Origin: Hyphomicrobiales bacterium
GTDB lineage: Bacteria > Pseudomonadota > Alphaproteobacteria > Rhizobiales > Rhizobiaceae
DNA length: 64,000 nt
Direction of reading: 5' to 3'
NCBI GenBank assembly: GCA_002709005.1
Contig: PAPH01000044.1
Span: 186,001 to 250,000, forward strand
Positions 20,497-28,900 of this stretch are shown in pieces. The notes beneath the pieces were generated by a model. It was not told the DNA's origin and made no database searches. It was given only the letters and a program-made list of their open reading frames with translations. A program made the position numbers and the translations under genes. How positions within the stretch are numbered: the first letter of the stretch is position 1; every line of letters starts with the position of its first letter.

Positions 20497-21390
20497 ATGA
20501 CGAACGAAGCTATGGCGAAACAGATGTCGGAGAAAGACGGCTTCATTGCCGCGCTCGACCAGTCGGGCGGTTCGACACCCAAGGCGCTGAAGCTCTACGG
20601 CGTGCCGGAAGATGCCTATTCGAACGACGAGGAAATGTTCGCAGAGATCCACGAGATGCGGGCTCGCATCATCAAGTCGCCCGCCTTCTCCGGCGACAAG
20701 GTGATCGGTGCCATCCTCTTCGAGCGCACCATGGATGGCGAGATCGACGGGGTGCCGACGGCCGATTATCTCTGGCGGAAATGCGGCATCGTGCCTTTCC
20801 TCAAGATCGACAAGGGTCTGGCCGACGAGCAAGACGGTGTTCAGCTGATGAAGCCCATGCCGGACCTTGATGCGCTTCTTGAGCGCGCCCGTGCCAAGAA
20901 CATCTTCGGCACCAAGGAACGCTCGGTCATCAACGCCTCCAACGAAAAGGGCATCGAGGCGATTGTCGCCCAGCAATTCGAGATCGGGAAGCAGGTGCTT
21001 TCCCACGGACTGATGCCGATCCTCGAACCCGAGGTGAACATCAAGATCGCCGACAAGGCGGAAACCGAGGACATGCTTCTGGCTACCATCCGGAAGCATC
21101 TGGCCGATGTCCCCGAAGGCGAGAAGATCATGCTCAAACTCTCGATCCCGACGAAGGCCAACATCTACAAGCCGCTGATCGAGGATCCGCGCGTGATGCG
21201 CGTCGTTGCGCTGTCCGGTGGCTACAGCCGCGACGAGGCCAATGCGCTTCTTTCGAAGAACGAGGGCATGATCGCCAGCTTCTCGCGCGCGCTGACCGAA
21301 GGCATGTCCAAGGGCCAGTCGGACGACGAATTCAACGCGGCGCTCGACAGCGCGATCGACAGCATTTATCAGGCCTCCCGCGCCGCTTGA
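20497..21390 (+). CDS. Class I fructose-bisphosphate aldolase
   Basis: 297 residues of the bacterial class I (Schiff-base) aldolase family found in rhizobia. The protein starts MTNEAMAKQMSEKDGFIAAL and has LDQSGGSTPKAL, FERTMDGEIDG, VPFLKIDKGL, PILEPEVNI and the region IMLKLSIPTKANIY, where the Schiff-base Lys is expected. It splits fructose-1,6-bisphosphate into two triose phosphates. No class II enzyme is present in the window. It has its own upstream gap of 187 bp and a downstream terminator, so it is a separate unit that ends the glycolytic run. Confidence 0.93.
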   Translation: MTNEAMAKQMSEKDGFIAALDQSGGSTPKALKLYGVPEDAYSNDEEMFAEIHEMRARIIKSPAFSGDKVIGAILFERTMDGEIDGVPTADYLWRKCGIVPFLKIDKGLADEQDGVQLMKPMPDLDALLERARAKNIFGTKERSVINASNEKGIEAIVAQQFEIGKQVLSHGLMPILEPEVNIKIADKAETEDMLLATIRKHLADVPEGEKIMLKLSIPTKANIYKPLIEDPRVMRVVALSGGYSRDEANALLSKNEGMIASFSRALTEGMSKGQSDDEFNAALDSAIDSIYQASRAA

Positions 21391-21419
21391 GTGCCAATCA
21401 CGTTGTACACGCGATGAAG

Positions 21420-21446
21420 ACCCGCCGCATTGCGGCGGGTTTTGTT
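21420..21446 (+). terminator. Terminator after aldolase
   Basis: A 9-bp stem (ACCCGCCGC / GCGGCGGGT) with a 3-base loop is followed by TTTGTTTT. Confidence 0.88.
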
Positions 21447-21530
21447 TTGCCGTCACATTAAACTGCAAACGTGACCTTTAATCCGGCGGCGAAGCTGGAT
21501 TAGGATCGCGAAAGGTGACGAGTCGTTTTC

Positions 21531-22277
21531 ATGAATAATTTCACTGCAGGCCTCCTCAGTTGGCTTCTCCTGCCCGTCGCTGGCTATTACGGGCTCCAGA
21601 TCCGCAGGAAGACCCCGCGGCTCGCGCCCCCGCGCGGCAACCAGCGCGGCAGCCTTGCAAGGACCACCGGAGAAGGCCCCGCCGACTGGCGGCTTCTGAT
21701 CATGGGGGATTCGTCGGCGGCCGGTGTCGGCGTCGACCTGGTTGAGGAGGCGCTCGCCCCGCAACTCGCGGACATCATTCACGCCCGCACAGGGCAGTCG
21801 GTCTCATGGCGAACCGCCGGAGCCAATTCCGCGGTCGCCCGCGATCTGCGCGATCTCATCCTTCCCAATATCGAGGAACGCAACTTCACCCATATCGTGC
21901 TCGCGGTCGGCACCAACGACATGAAGAACTATCTCACCGCGATGCAGTTCAAGAAGGGCTTCGGGGGCCTTCTCTATGCCATCCACGCGCGCTGGCCGGA
22001 TGCCAAGGTGGTCTGGTCGCCGGTGCTCAACATGCCGGACGTGCCAGTGCTGCCGCCGGTTCTGGCCTGGATATTGAAACTGCGCACGCAGATCATCAAC
22101 GCGATGGGTTTCCGCATGTGCCGCGAACGCCACGCGGTCGCCGCCAAGCCCTTGCCGGTTCCGAGCGATGAGGGTTTCGCCATCGACGGGTTCCACGCCA
22201 ATGCGGCAGGCTACCGCTACTGGGCCGAACATCTGTCCGGCTACGTCATGGACGTAGAAGCACCGTCAGCCCCATAG
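21531..22277 (+). CDS. SGNH/GDSL-type esterase
   Basis: 248 residues. An N-terminal hydrophobic stretch (LLSWLLLPVAGYYGLQI, residues 9-25) is a membrane anchor or signal. The SGNH blocks follow: LLIMGDSSAAGVGV (nucleophile Ser), GANSAVA (Gly/Asn), LAVGTNDMKN (block III Asn), and DGFHANAAGY (catalytic Asp-His). It should hydrolyse an ester, possibly on lipids or glycans at the envelope; the substrate is not visible. Its last 32 bases overlap a small antisense membrane-protein gene. Confidence 0.85.
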   Translation: MNNFTAGLLSWLLLPVAGYYGLQIRRKTPRLAPPRGNQRGSLARTTGEGPADWRLLIMGDSSAAGVGVDLVEEALAPQLADIIHARTGQSVSWRTAGANSAVARDLRDLILPNIEERNFTHIVLAVGTNDMKNYLTAMQFKKGFGGLLYAIHARWPDAKVVWSPVLNMPDVPVLPPVLAWILKLRTQIINAMGFRMCRERHAVAAKPLPVPSDEGFAIDGFHANAAGYRYWAEHLSGYVMDVEAPSAP

Positions 22278-22401
22278 CAAAGGCGAAGGCGAGGCCTATC
22301 TTCCAGACGTCGGCCCGGCGCTTCAACCCGGGGAGGCCGAAGGGCCGGATCAGGTGGGTGACCATCAGAAGGATGATCAGGACTGCGAGGATTTTCATCA
22401 T
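22246..22401 (-). CDS. Small membrane protein, 51 residues
   Basis: A short gene encoding MMKILAVLIILLMVTHLIRP, then a basic turn (LPGLKRRADVWK), then a second hydrophobic segment (IGLAFAFAMGLTVLL) and stop. The pattern of two transmembrane helices joined by a positive loop is that of a real small membrane protein and is unlikely to arise by chance antisense to an SGNH gene. No clear ribosome site is visible upstream; the start could be either of the two adjacent ATG codons. Function unknown. Its 3' end overlaps the SGNH gene tail by 32 bases. Confidence 0.65.
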   Translation of the reverse strand: MMKILAVLIILLMVTHLIRPFGLPGLKRRADVWKIGLAFAFAMGLTVLLRP

Positions 22402-22562
22402 CGGCGGGAGACTTTCGAAGTGCTGTCGCCCGCCTATCGCATAACGCAGGCAAAGTCATCGTCCGCCGCCATGGTTTCGCGGCAATTAGCCGACATTGGC
22501 TGGCCAACATTTACCGATAGGGCCGAACCGGCCTAGATTGCACCGAAAAATTTCAGAGAGAC

Positions 22563-23804
22563 ATGCGCAAAAATCTCCTTCCCGTCTTCGCCCTTTTGCT
22601 GGGGACCGCCTTTCTTCTTGCAGGCAACGGCCTGCACGGCCTGCTGCTGCCGATGCGCGGAACGGAGGAAGGCTTCTCCTCCGCATCCCTCGGCATGCTC
22701 GGCACCGCCTGGGCGACCGGGTTTGTGCTCGGCTGTGTTTTTGCGCAAAGGGTGGTGCGCCGGATCGGCCATGTGCGCGCCTTCTCCGCCTTCTCGGCGA
22801 TGATCGCCATCATCGCGCTGCTGACCGGCATCCTGGTCGACCCGATCGCCTGGATCGCGCTTCGCGCAGTCACAGGCTTCGCGCTCGCCGCCGCCTTCAT
22901 GATCATCGAGAGCTGGCTCAACGAACGGGCGACGAACGAGACGCGCGGACTGATCTTTTCGCTCTACATGACGATCACCTATGTGGCGATCGTCGCGGGG
23001 CAGATGAGCATCGCGCTCGGCGACGTCTCGACCTCGACCTTCTTCATGGTCGCCGGCATCCTCTACTGCCTGGCTCTCTTGCCGACGGCTCTGTCCACCG
23101 CATCGAGCCCGCCGCCACTCTCGGAGATCCGCATCGACCTGCCGATGATCTACCGCAATTCGCCGGTTTCCTTCGTCGGTATCCTGCTGGTGGGTATCGC
23201 CAACGGCGCTTTCGGCACGTTGGGACCGGTCTTCGCGGCGAAGGCCGGATTGCCCGGGGGAGCCGTGGCGACGCTGATGTCGGTCACGATCTTTTCGGGC
23301 GCAGTGATGCAGATCCCCGCCGGCAGGCTCTCCGACCGGCTCGACCGACGCTACGTGCTCGCAGCCCTGGCCGCGACCGCCGCGGTCAGCGGACTGATCA
23401 TGGCGTTTCTCGCGCCGACCAACATGGGGATCCTGTTCGGCCTCGTCGCGCTTTACGGCGGCATGTCCTACACGCTCTATCCGATCATCGTGGCACACGC
23501 CAACGACTACGCGGATGCCGACAAGTTCGTCACGGTCTCAAGCGGCCTGCTGCTTCTCTACGGCATCGGCACGATCATCGGCCCGACCGTCAGCGGCATT
23601 CTCATGGCCGGCGACGCGCCCTACCGGCTCTTTCTCGTCACCGGGATCGCCCACCTCTCGATTGCCGCCTATGCGATCTACCGCTCGACACGGCGCGCGG
23701 CGATTCCCGCCGACAATCGCGAGACCTTCGCCTCGGTGCCGGCTTCGCGCTCGGCGACACCCGAATCGATCGCCCTCGATCCGCGCGCCAATCCCGCGGA
23801 ATAG
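22563..23804 (+). CDS. MFS transporter (YcaD-like)
   Basis: 413 residues with 12 predicted transmembrane segments in the MFS 6+6 layout. The second-loop motif reads GCVFAQRVVRRIGHVRAF, and the symmetric loop in the C-half reads MQIPAGRLSDRLDRRYV. The segment ALAAAFMIIESWLNERAT is typical of the YcaD/UMF-like branch of small MFS carriers with unknown substrates. The cytoplasmic tail is Ser/Pro-rich. It stands alone between divergent and convergent genes. Function is limited to a probable efflux or uptake carrier. Confidence 0.88.
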   Translation: MRKNLLPVFALLLGTAFLLAGNGLHGLLLPMRGTEEGFSSASLGMLGTAWATGFVLGCVFAQRVVRRIGHVRAFSAFSAMIAIIALLTGILVDPIAWIALRAVTGFALAAAFMIIESWLNERATNETRGLIFSLYMTITYVAIVAGQMSIALGDVSTSTFFMVAGILYCLALLPTALSTASSPPPLSEIRIDLPMIYRNSPVSFVGILLVGIANGAFGTLGPVFAAKAGLPGGAVATLMSVTIFSGAVMQIPAGRLSDRLDRRYVLAALAATAAVSGLIMAFLAPTNMGILFGLVALYGGMSYTLYPIIVAHANDYADADKFVTVSSGLLLLYGIGTIIGPTVSGILMAGDAPYRLFLVTGIAHLSIAAYAIYRSTRRAAIPADNRETFASVPASRSATPESIALDPRANPAE

Positions 23805-23818
23805 TCCGGCTAAAGGCT

Positions 23819-24799
23819 TCAGCCGACCTCGAGAACGATCTTGCCGATATGGTCGCCGTCTTCCATGCGTTCATGGGCGGAGGCGGCCTTTTCGAGCGGG
23901 AAGATCGAATCCATCACCGGCGCGATCGCGCGATCGTCGAGAAGTGGCCACACCTGGCGGCGCAAGGCCTGCGCGATCTCACCCTTGAACGCAGCATCCC
24001 GCGCCCTGAGCGTCGAACCGGTCAAGACGAGACGCTTCATCATGATCTGCGACAGGTCGATTTCCGCCTTGTTGCCGTTGAGGAAGGCGATCTGCACAAT
24101 CCGCCCCTCGATCGCCGCGACCTTGAGATTGCGGTTGGCATAGTCGCCGCCCACCATGTCGAGAATGACGTCGACGCCCGCCTTGCCGGTCTCGCGGCGG
24201 ATGACTTCGACGAAATCCTCCTCGCGGTAGTTGATCGCCATGTCCGCGCCGAGATCGCGCATGGCGGCGCATTTCTCGTCCGATCCGGCGGTGGCGAAGA
24301 CCTTGGCGCCGAACGCCTTGGCCAACTGAATGGCCGTGGTGCCGATTCCCGATGTGCCGCCATGAACGAGGAACGTCTCGCCCGGTTTCAGGCCGGCGCG
24401 GTCGAACACATTCGACCAGACCGTGAAGAAGGTCTCGGGGATGGCCGCCGCCTCCGTCATCGTCAGGCCGCGCGGGACCGGCAGCGCGGTGCGCTCGTCG
24501 ACCACGCAATAGTCCGCGTAACCGCCGCCCGGAACCAGCGCGCAGACGTGGTCCCCCTTCGAGAAGCTCGTCACTGCGTCGCCGACCGCCTCAACCTCGC
24601 CGGCGATCTCCAGCCCCGGAATATCCGGAGCGCCGGGCGGCGGCGGGTAATGTCCCTGACGCTGCAGGCAATCGGGCCGGTTGACGCCTGCGGCGCGCAC
24701 CCGGACCAGAATTTCGCCGGGTTTCGGTTCCGGTTTCGGCCGTTCCTCGGCGACGAGAACCTCGGGGCCGCCGGGTTCGGTGATCACGATCGCGCGCAT
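23819..24799 (-). CDS. NAD(P)H-quinone oxidoreductase, PIG3 family
   Basis: 326 residues of the zinc-independent medium-chain dehydrogenase family. It starts MRAIVITEPGGPEVLVAEER and has the Rossmann motif VHGGTSGIGTTAIQLAKAFG and the substrate-lid region NRPDCLQRQGHYPPPPGAPD, characteristic of PIG3/TP53I3-like quinone reductases. It probably reduces quinones by single-electron transfer using NADPH. It converges with the MFS gene (14-base gap) and is divergent from the DUF1192 gene. Confidence 0.92.
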   Translation of the reverse strand: MRAIVITEPGGPEVLVAEERPKPEPKPGEILVRVRAAGVNRPDCLQRQGHYPPPPGAPDIPGLEIAGEVEAVGDAVTSFSKGDHVCALVPGGGYADYCVVDERTALPVPRGLTMTEAAAIPETFFTVWSNVFDRAGLKPGETFLVHGGTSGIGTTAIQLAKAFGAKVFATAGSDEKCAAMRDLGADMAINYREEDFVEVIRRETGKAGVDVILDMVGGDYANRNLKVAAIEGRIVQIAFLNGNKAEIDLSQIMMKRLVLTGSTLRARDAAFKGEIAQALRRQVWPLLDDRAIAPVMDSIFPLEKAASAHERMEDGDHIGKIVLEVG

Positions 24800-24935
24800 G
24801 GCAAATTCCCTGTTGCGTCCGTGGCGCTCGAGGATGGAACAAGCGCCTCTCGGGATGAAAGCCTGTACCCGCTAAACCGGTTCCGGTAAATGTGAGCGCG
24901 CAGAACGCAAGAACCGCAGAACGGAAGGAAGCGAC

Positions 24936-25127
24936 ATGCTTTTTGACGACGACCGGCCGAAAAAGCCCGCAACGCACGAGTTGGGCTCCGATCTGTCGAT
25001 GCTCTCGGTGGACGAACTCAGGGCGCGAATAACGCTCCTGAAGGGGGAAATCGGCAGGCTGGAAGCGGAGATCGAAGCGAAAACCGAGAGCCGCGGTGCG
25101 GCAGAGGATTTCTTCCGCAAGAAATAG
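24936..25127 (+). CDS. DUF1192 family protein
   Basis: 63 residues. It begins MLFDDDRPKKPATHELGSDL and continues SMLSVDELRARITLLKGEIG, a short leucine-rich coiled coil. DUF1192 is widespread in alphaproteobacteria and uncharacterised. A good AGGAAG ribosome site lies 7 bases before the start. It precedes the candidate sRNA and rcdA on the same strand; this DUF1192-rcdA neighbourhood is familiar in rhizobia. Confidence 0.9.
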   Translation: MLFDDDRPKKPATHELGSDLSMLSVDELRARITLLKGEIGRLEAEIEAKTESRGAAEDFFRKK

Positions 25128-25166
25128 GGCTGTGTTTCCAACTTCTTACATGATTTCTTAACCATA

Positions 25167-25181
25167 TTAAGACTCGGTTAA
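25167..25181 (+). promoter_or_regulatory. CtrA box upstream of candidate sRNA
   Basis: A perfect TTAA-N7-TTAA (spacer GACTCGG), the full CtrA recognition sequence. A third TTAA lies 5 bases further upstream. It is placed about 25-40 bases before the first hairpin of the structured transcript at 25203-25300, as CtrA-activated promoters usually are. Confidence 0.7.
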
Positions 25182-25202
25182 GCTTTACGAGTGTTTACTG
25201 GT

Positions 25203-25300
25203 GTCATCCAGTCCTGCTGGATTGGCAGCCACCTTTCGGGGTCAGCTGTCTGACGCCTCCCTGTTAAACTCTTGAGAGCCGCTCGCGCGGCTCTTTTTTT
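25203..25300 (+). ncRNA. Candidate structured sRNA between DUF1192 and rcdA
   Basis: About 98 nt with three hairpins: ATCCAG/CTGGAT (25206-25222, loop TCCTG); GTCAG/CTGAC (25241-25254) or an alternative nested fold around ACCTTTCGGGGT; and a strong intrinsic terminator AGAGCCGC/GCGGCTCT (25275-25294) followed by seven Ts. An unpaired CCTCCCTG lies between hairpins 2 and 3 and could pair with Shine-Dalgarno sequences. It could be a stand-alone sRNA or an rcdA leader that terminates early. Rhizobial EcpR1 is one family to test against; I cannot confirm it. The 5' end is inferred. Confidence 0.65.
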
Positions 25301-25358
25301 ATCTCCGCGTGCCATATCGAGATGCATCAGGAGCCGCGGCGCCGCATACCCGCCAGCG

Positions 25359-25373
25359 TTAACCCTTCTTTAA
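25359..25373 (+). promoter_or_regulatory. CtrA box upstream of rcdA
   Basis: A second perfect TTAA-N7-TTAA (spacer CCCTTCT), about 105 bases before the rcdA start. RcdA takes part in CtrA proteolysis, so CtrA control of rcdA would close a feedback loop; CtrA-dependent rcdA transcription is established in Caulobacter. Confidence 0.75.
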
Positions 25374-25477
25374 CAATTCGGTTGCCGGAACCATCCCGAC
25401 ACGGCACAATCCTCACATCGACGGGAACACTCCGTGTAATTGTCCGTTCAAGTATGTAGTTCGTTGGGATATTGCAG

Positions 25478-25999
25478 ATGACCGAGACCAGTCTGAACAC
25501 CGTCAGCTTCGCAGACAGGATCGCCAATTCGGCGCAGTTCAAGGCCCTTTATGCCGAAGGCATGGGTCTGGTCGAGGAAACCGCCGCCTATCTCGACGGC
25601 GACGGACGCAACGCCTCCAAACTGCTTCCGCGCATGGCCTCGGTTCTCTACGCCGCTGAATCCATGCGTCTGACCACACGCCTCATGCAGATGGCCTCGT
25701 GGCTTCTTCTGCAGCGGGCCGTCAACAACGGCGAGATGAGCCGTGAACAGGTGATGGCCGAAAAGACCAAGGTGCGTCTCGACGGTTTCAACTGCGACCG
25801 CAACGCACCGGGCTGGAACGAGCTGCCCGAGAAATTCCGCACCCTCGTCGAGCGTTCGCTTCATCTGCAAAACCGCGTCGCACTTCTCGACCGCGAAATT
25901 TATCGCCCCCGGGAGGCCGCCGCCGCGCCGAAGGCTGACAACCAGAATGCGGTTCAGGCCCAGCAGAACCTCCTCGAGACCGTCTTCACCAAGCGCTGA
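25478..25999 (+). CDS. rcdA: RcdA (DUF1465), adaptor for CtrA degradation
   Basis: 173 residues from MTETSLNTVSFADRIANSAQ. The predicted three-helix bundle contains YAEGMGLVEETAAYLDGDGR and MASVLYAAESMRLTTRLMQM, characteristic DUF1465/RcdA blocks. The C-terminal tail after about residue 145 is disordered and Ala/Asn-rich. In Caulobacter RcdA works with CpdR and PopA to deliver CtrA to ClpXP. A cpdR gene lies 24 kb away in this window. The upstream region holds a CtrA box. Confidence 0.9.
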   Translation: MTETSLNTVSFADRIANSAQFKALYAEGMGLVEETAAYLDGDGRNASKLLPRMASVLYAAESMRLTTRLMQMASWLLLQRAVNNGEMSREQVMAEKTKVRLDGFNCDRNAPGWNELPEKFRTLVERSLHLQNRVALLDREIYRPREAAAAPKADNQNAVQAQQNLLETVFTKR

Positions 26000-26043
26000 G
26001 ACGACCGGTCCCGGGTCTTTGGGCCCGGATTTGATCCAGAACG

Positions 26044-26073
26044 AGCCTCCGTCCTTTGGACCGGAGGCTTTTT
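26044..26073 (+). terminator. Terminator after rcdA
   Basis: AGCCTCCGTCC pairs with GGACCGGAGGCT (one bulged C, TTT loop), followed by TTTTT. Confidence 0.85.
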
Positions 26074-26191
26074 CATGTCGCCTTCCACCCGGAAGTGCTA
26101 TCCGGGTGCGGTGTTCAACCGCGCCTGGCGTGGATTGATTTGAGCCTGTGTCAGGCTATGTTCACCCGCACATCAAACAGACGGAAAGATT

Positions 26192-27250
26192 ATGGCCGAG
26201 ATCACTCCCGACAGCGGCAGGACTGCCGAAAGCCCGCTTCCCGCAAACCACCCGCCGGTGAAGTTCGGCAAGGTCGGGGTACTGCTCGTCAATCTCGGCA
26301 CGCCCGACGGCACCGACTACAAGTCGATGCGCCGCTATCTCGCCGAATTCCTCTCCGACCGCCGGGTGATCGAGGTACCGCGGGCGATCTGGTATCCGCT
26401 GCTTCACGGTATCATCCTCAATCGCCGCCCGCAGAAGGTCGGCAAGGCCTATGAGGAGATCTGGAACCACGAGGCGGGCGAAAGCTGGCTGCGCACCTAT
26501 ACGCGCAACCAGTCCGACAAGATGTCCGGACTTCTGGGTGACCTGCCGAACGTCGTGGTCGACTGGGCGATGCGCTACGGCACGCCGACCATCGGCAGCC
26601 GCATCGAGGCGCTTCTGAAGCAGGGCTGCGAGAAGATCGTTCTCTTCCCGCTCTACCCCCAATACGCGGCGGCAACGACGGCGACGGTCAATGACCACGC
26701 CTTCCGCAAGCTGATGGAGATGCGCTGGCAGCCGGCGGTACGCACGGTGCCGCCCTACCACGACGATCCGGTCTATATCGACGCGCTCGCCAGATCGATC
26801 GAAAATCATCTGGCCTCCCTCGACTGGGAGCCGGAACTGGTAATCGCCTCCTTCCATGGCATTCCGCTTTCCTATTTCCAGAAGGGCGATCCTTATCATT
26901 GCCAGTGCCAGAAGACTGCGCGGCTTCTGCGCGAGCGGCTCGGCTGGTCAAAGGACAGGCTGATGCTCTGCTTCCAGTCGCGTTTCGGCCGCGAGGAGTG
27001 GCTGCAGCCCTATACCGATAAGACGGTGGAGGCGCTTGCGCAAAACGGCACCAAGCGGCTGGCGGTGTTCAACCCCGGTTTTGTGTCCGACTGCCTGGAG
27101 ACGCTTGAGGAAATCGCAGGCGAGGCGGGCGAAATCTTTCTCCACAATGGCGGCGAGAAATTCACCCACATCCCGTGTTTGAACGATAGCGACGACGGCA
27201 TGCGGGTTCTTGAAACCGTAGTGCGCCGCGAGCTGCAGGGCTGGGCCTGA
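26192..27250 (+). CDS. hemH: Ferrochelatase
   Basis: 352 residues, typical of the bacterial enzyme that inserts Fe2+ into protoporphyrin IX in the last haem step. The start region [13 protein letters not shown], the catalytic His in [20 protein letters not shown], the Cys-containing [20 protein letters not shown], and [12 protein letters not shown] with the conserved Glu are all present. The upstream region shows no Irr or RirA box that I can support. Its tail is 101 bases before the SPFH gene. Confidence 0.95.
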   Translation: MAEITPDSGRTAESPLPANHPPVKFGKVGVLLVNLGTPDGTDYKSMRRYLAEFLSDRRVIEVPRAIWYPLLHGIILNRRPQKVGKAYEEIWNHEAGESWLRTYTRNQSDKMSGLLGDLPNVVVDWAMRYGTPTIGSRIEALLKQGCEKIVLFPLYPQYAAATTATVNDHAFRKLMEMRWQPAVRTVPPYHDDPVYIDALARSIENHLASLDWEPELVIASFHGIPLSYFQKGDPYHCQCQKTARLLRERLGWSKDRLMLCFQSRFGREEWLQPYTDKTVEALAQNGTKRLAVFNPGFVSDCLETLEEIAGEAGEIFLHNGGEKFTHIPCLNDSDDGMRVLETVVRRELQGWA

Positions 27251-27351
27251 GGCCGGACGAGCCTTTGCTTGCCGCAGCGTTCCGCTGCACCTATCTTGGA
27301 CGTGCTAACGTGGATCGGGCGGCGCACTTAAGCGCCAGGGGAGGAACGGAC

Positions 27352-28350
27352 ATGGTCTTCAACGGGTTCGACATCACCGTCATCGTGATCGTCGCCATCG
27401 CGATCCTGATCCTGTTCGCCGGGATCAAGACGGTGCCGCAAGGCTATTCCTATACGGTGGAACGCTTCGGCCGCTACACCAAGACCCTGACGCCGGGTCT
27501 CAACCTGATCATTCCGTTCATCGACCGCATCGGCAAGAAGATGAACATCATGGAGCAGGTGCTCGACGTTCCGACCCAGGAAGTCATCACCCGCGACAAC
27601 GCCTCGATATCCACCGACGCGGTGGCCTTCTACCAGATCCTCAACCCGGCCGAAGCCGCCTACCAGGTTGCCAATCTGGAGCTCGCGCTCCTCAACCTGA
27701 CCATGACCAATATCCGTTCGGTCATGGGCTCGATGGATCTCGACGAGCTTCTCTCGAACCGTGACGCGATCAACGACCGTCTGCTGCGCGTGGTCGACCA
27801 GGCCGCCAAGCCGTGGGGCATCAAGATCACCCGTGTCGAGATCAAGGATATCGCGCCTCCCAACGATCTGGTCGAGGCGATGGGCCGGCAGATGAAGGCC
27901 GAGCGCGAGAAGCGCGCCGAGGTTCTCGAAGCCGAGGGCGCGCGCAACGCCCAGATCCTGCGCGCCGAGGGCGCCAAGCAGTCGGCGATCCTTGAGGCAG
28001 AGGGCCGCCGGGAAGCCGCCTACCGGGACGCCGAAGCCCGCGAACGGCTGGCCGAAGCCGAGGCAAAGGCGACCGAACTTGTCTCGAAGGCGGTGGCCGA
28101 TGGCGACGTCAATGCACTCAATTATTTCGTAGCTCAGAAATACACCGAGGCGCTCGGCGACATCGCCACGTCCAAGAACCACAAGGTGGTTCTGATGCCG
28201 CTTGAGGCTTCCGCGCTCATCGGCTCTCTTGGCGGCATCGGAGCGCTCGCCCGCGAGGTCTTCGGCGACCAGACGCCTGGAACCTCCTCCCCTGCGCGCT
28301 CGGGCCCGCCGCCGATCCGCCGCGGCCAGCCGGCCCCCGACGAGGGCTAG
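27352..28350 (+). CDS. SPFH-domain protein, QmcA/paraslipin type
   Basis: 332 residues after an AGGGGAGGA ribosome site. One N-terminal transmembrane helix ([18 protein letters not shown]) precedes the SPFH/band-7 domain ([20 protein letters not shown], then [20 protein letters not shown]). An Ala/Glu/Arg-rich coiled coil follows (about 180-265) with a C-terminal Pro-rich tail. Such proteins form oligomeric cages or rafts at the inner membrane, often with NfeD partners. The NfeD gene follows after 3 bases, so translational coupling is likely. The membrane quality-control role is from family knowledge. Confidence 0.92.
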   Translation: MVFNGFDITVIVIVAIAILILFAGIKTVPQGYSYTVERFGRYTKTLTPGLNLIIPFIDRIGKKMNIMEQVLDVPTQEVITRDNASISTDAVAFYQILNPAEAAYQVANLELALLNLTMTNIRSVMGSMDLDELLSNRDAINDRLLRVVDQAAKPWGIKITRVEIKDIAPPNDLVEAMGRQMKAEREKRAEVLEAEGARNAQILRAEGAKQSAILEAEGRREAAYRDAEARERLAEAEAKATELVSKAVADGDVNALNYFVAQKYTEALGDIATSKNHKVVLMPLEASALIGSLGGIGALAREVFGDQTPGTSSPARSGPPPIRRGQPAPDEG

Positions 28351-28353
28351 GCC

Positions 28354-28812
28354 ATGATCAAAGCGGTTATTGCCGAACTCGGCCCGTGGAGCTGGTGGAT
28401 ACTCGGGCTCCTGCTGCTCGGCGCGGAAATTCTGGTTCCCGGCATCTTCCTCATCTGGATCGGGCTGGCGGCGATAGTGGTCGGCGCGATTTCCTTTGCC
28501 CTCTGGGACAGTGCCATCTGGGGCTGGCAGGTTCAGTTCCTCGTCTTCGCCGCGCTGGCACTGATCTCGGCTTTCATCGGCCGGAAGATCATGGCCGGCC
28601 GCAACGACGATACCGACCAGCCAATGCTCAACCGGCGAATGGAACAGATGATCGGGCGGACGGCGACGCTGGAGGAGCCGATCACCGAAGGCCAGGGCCG
28701 GATCAGGCTGGGCGACACGCTGTGGACAGTACGCGGCCCCGAGCTGCCGGCAGGCACGCGGGTGAAGATCGTGGCGATCGAGAACGACGATCCGAGGGTC
28801 GAGCCGGCCTGA
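28354..28812 (+). CDS. NfeD family membrane protein
   Basis: 152 residues: two to three N-terminal hydrophobic segments (WWILGLLLLGAEILVPGIFL and FLVFAALALISAFIG) and a C-terminal OB-fold NfeD domain (RRMEQMIGRTATLEEPITEG through VKIVAIENDD). Members of this short class (NfeD1b/YbbK-partner) act with SPFH proteins. The gene starts 3 bases after the SPFH gene stop. Confidence 0.92.
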   Translation: MIKAVIAELGPWSWWILGLLLLGAEILVPGIFLIWIGLAAIVVGAISFALWDSAIWGWQVQFLVFAALALISAFIGRKIMAGRNDDTDQPMLNRRMEQMIGRTATLEEPITEGQGRIRLGDTLWTVRGPELPAGTRVKIVAIENDDPRVEPA

Positions 28813-28900
28813 GCCCGCACTTTCTGGCTGGCCGGGAAAGGAAGCGTTAACCACGCACGTTTACACTTTGCAAAGATTTGGCGAAGTGGGCGTTCGGAAC

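Noticed and set aside
24936..25127. DUF1192 and rcdA as one operon
   Set aside because: A strong intrinsic terminator and a second CtrA box separate them.
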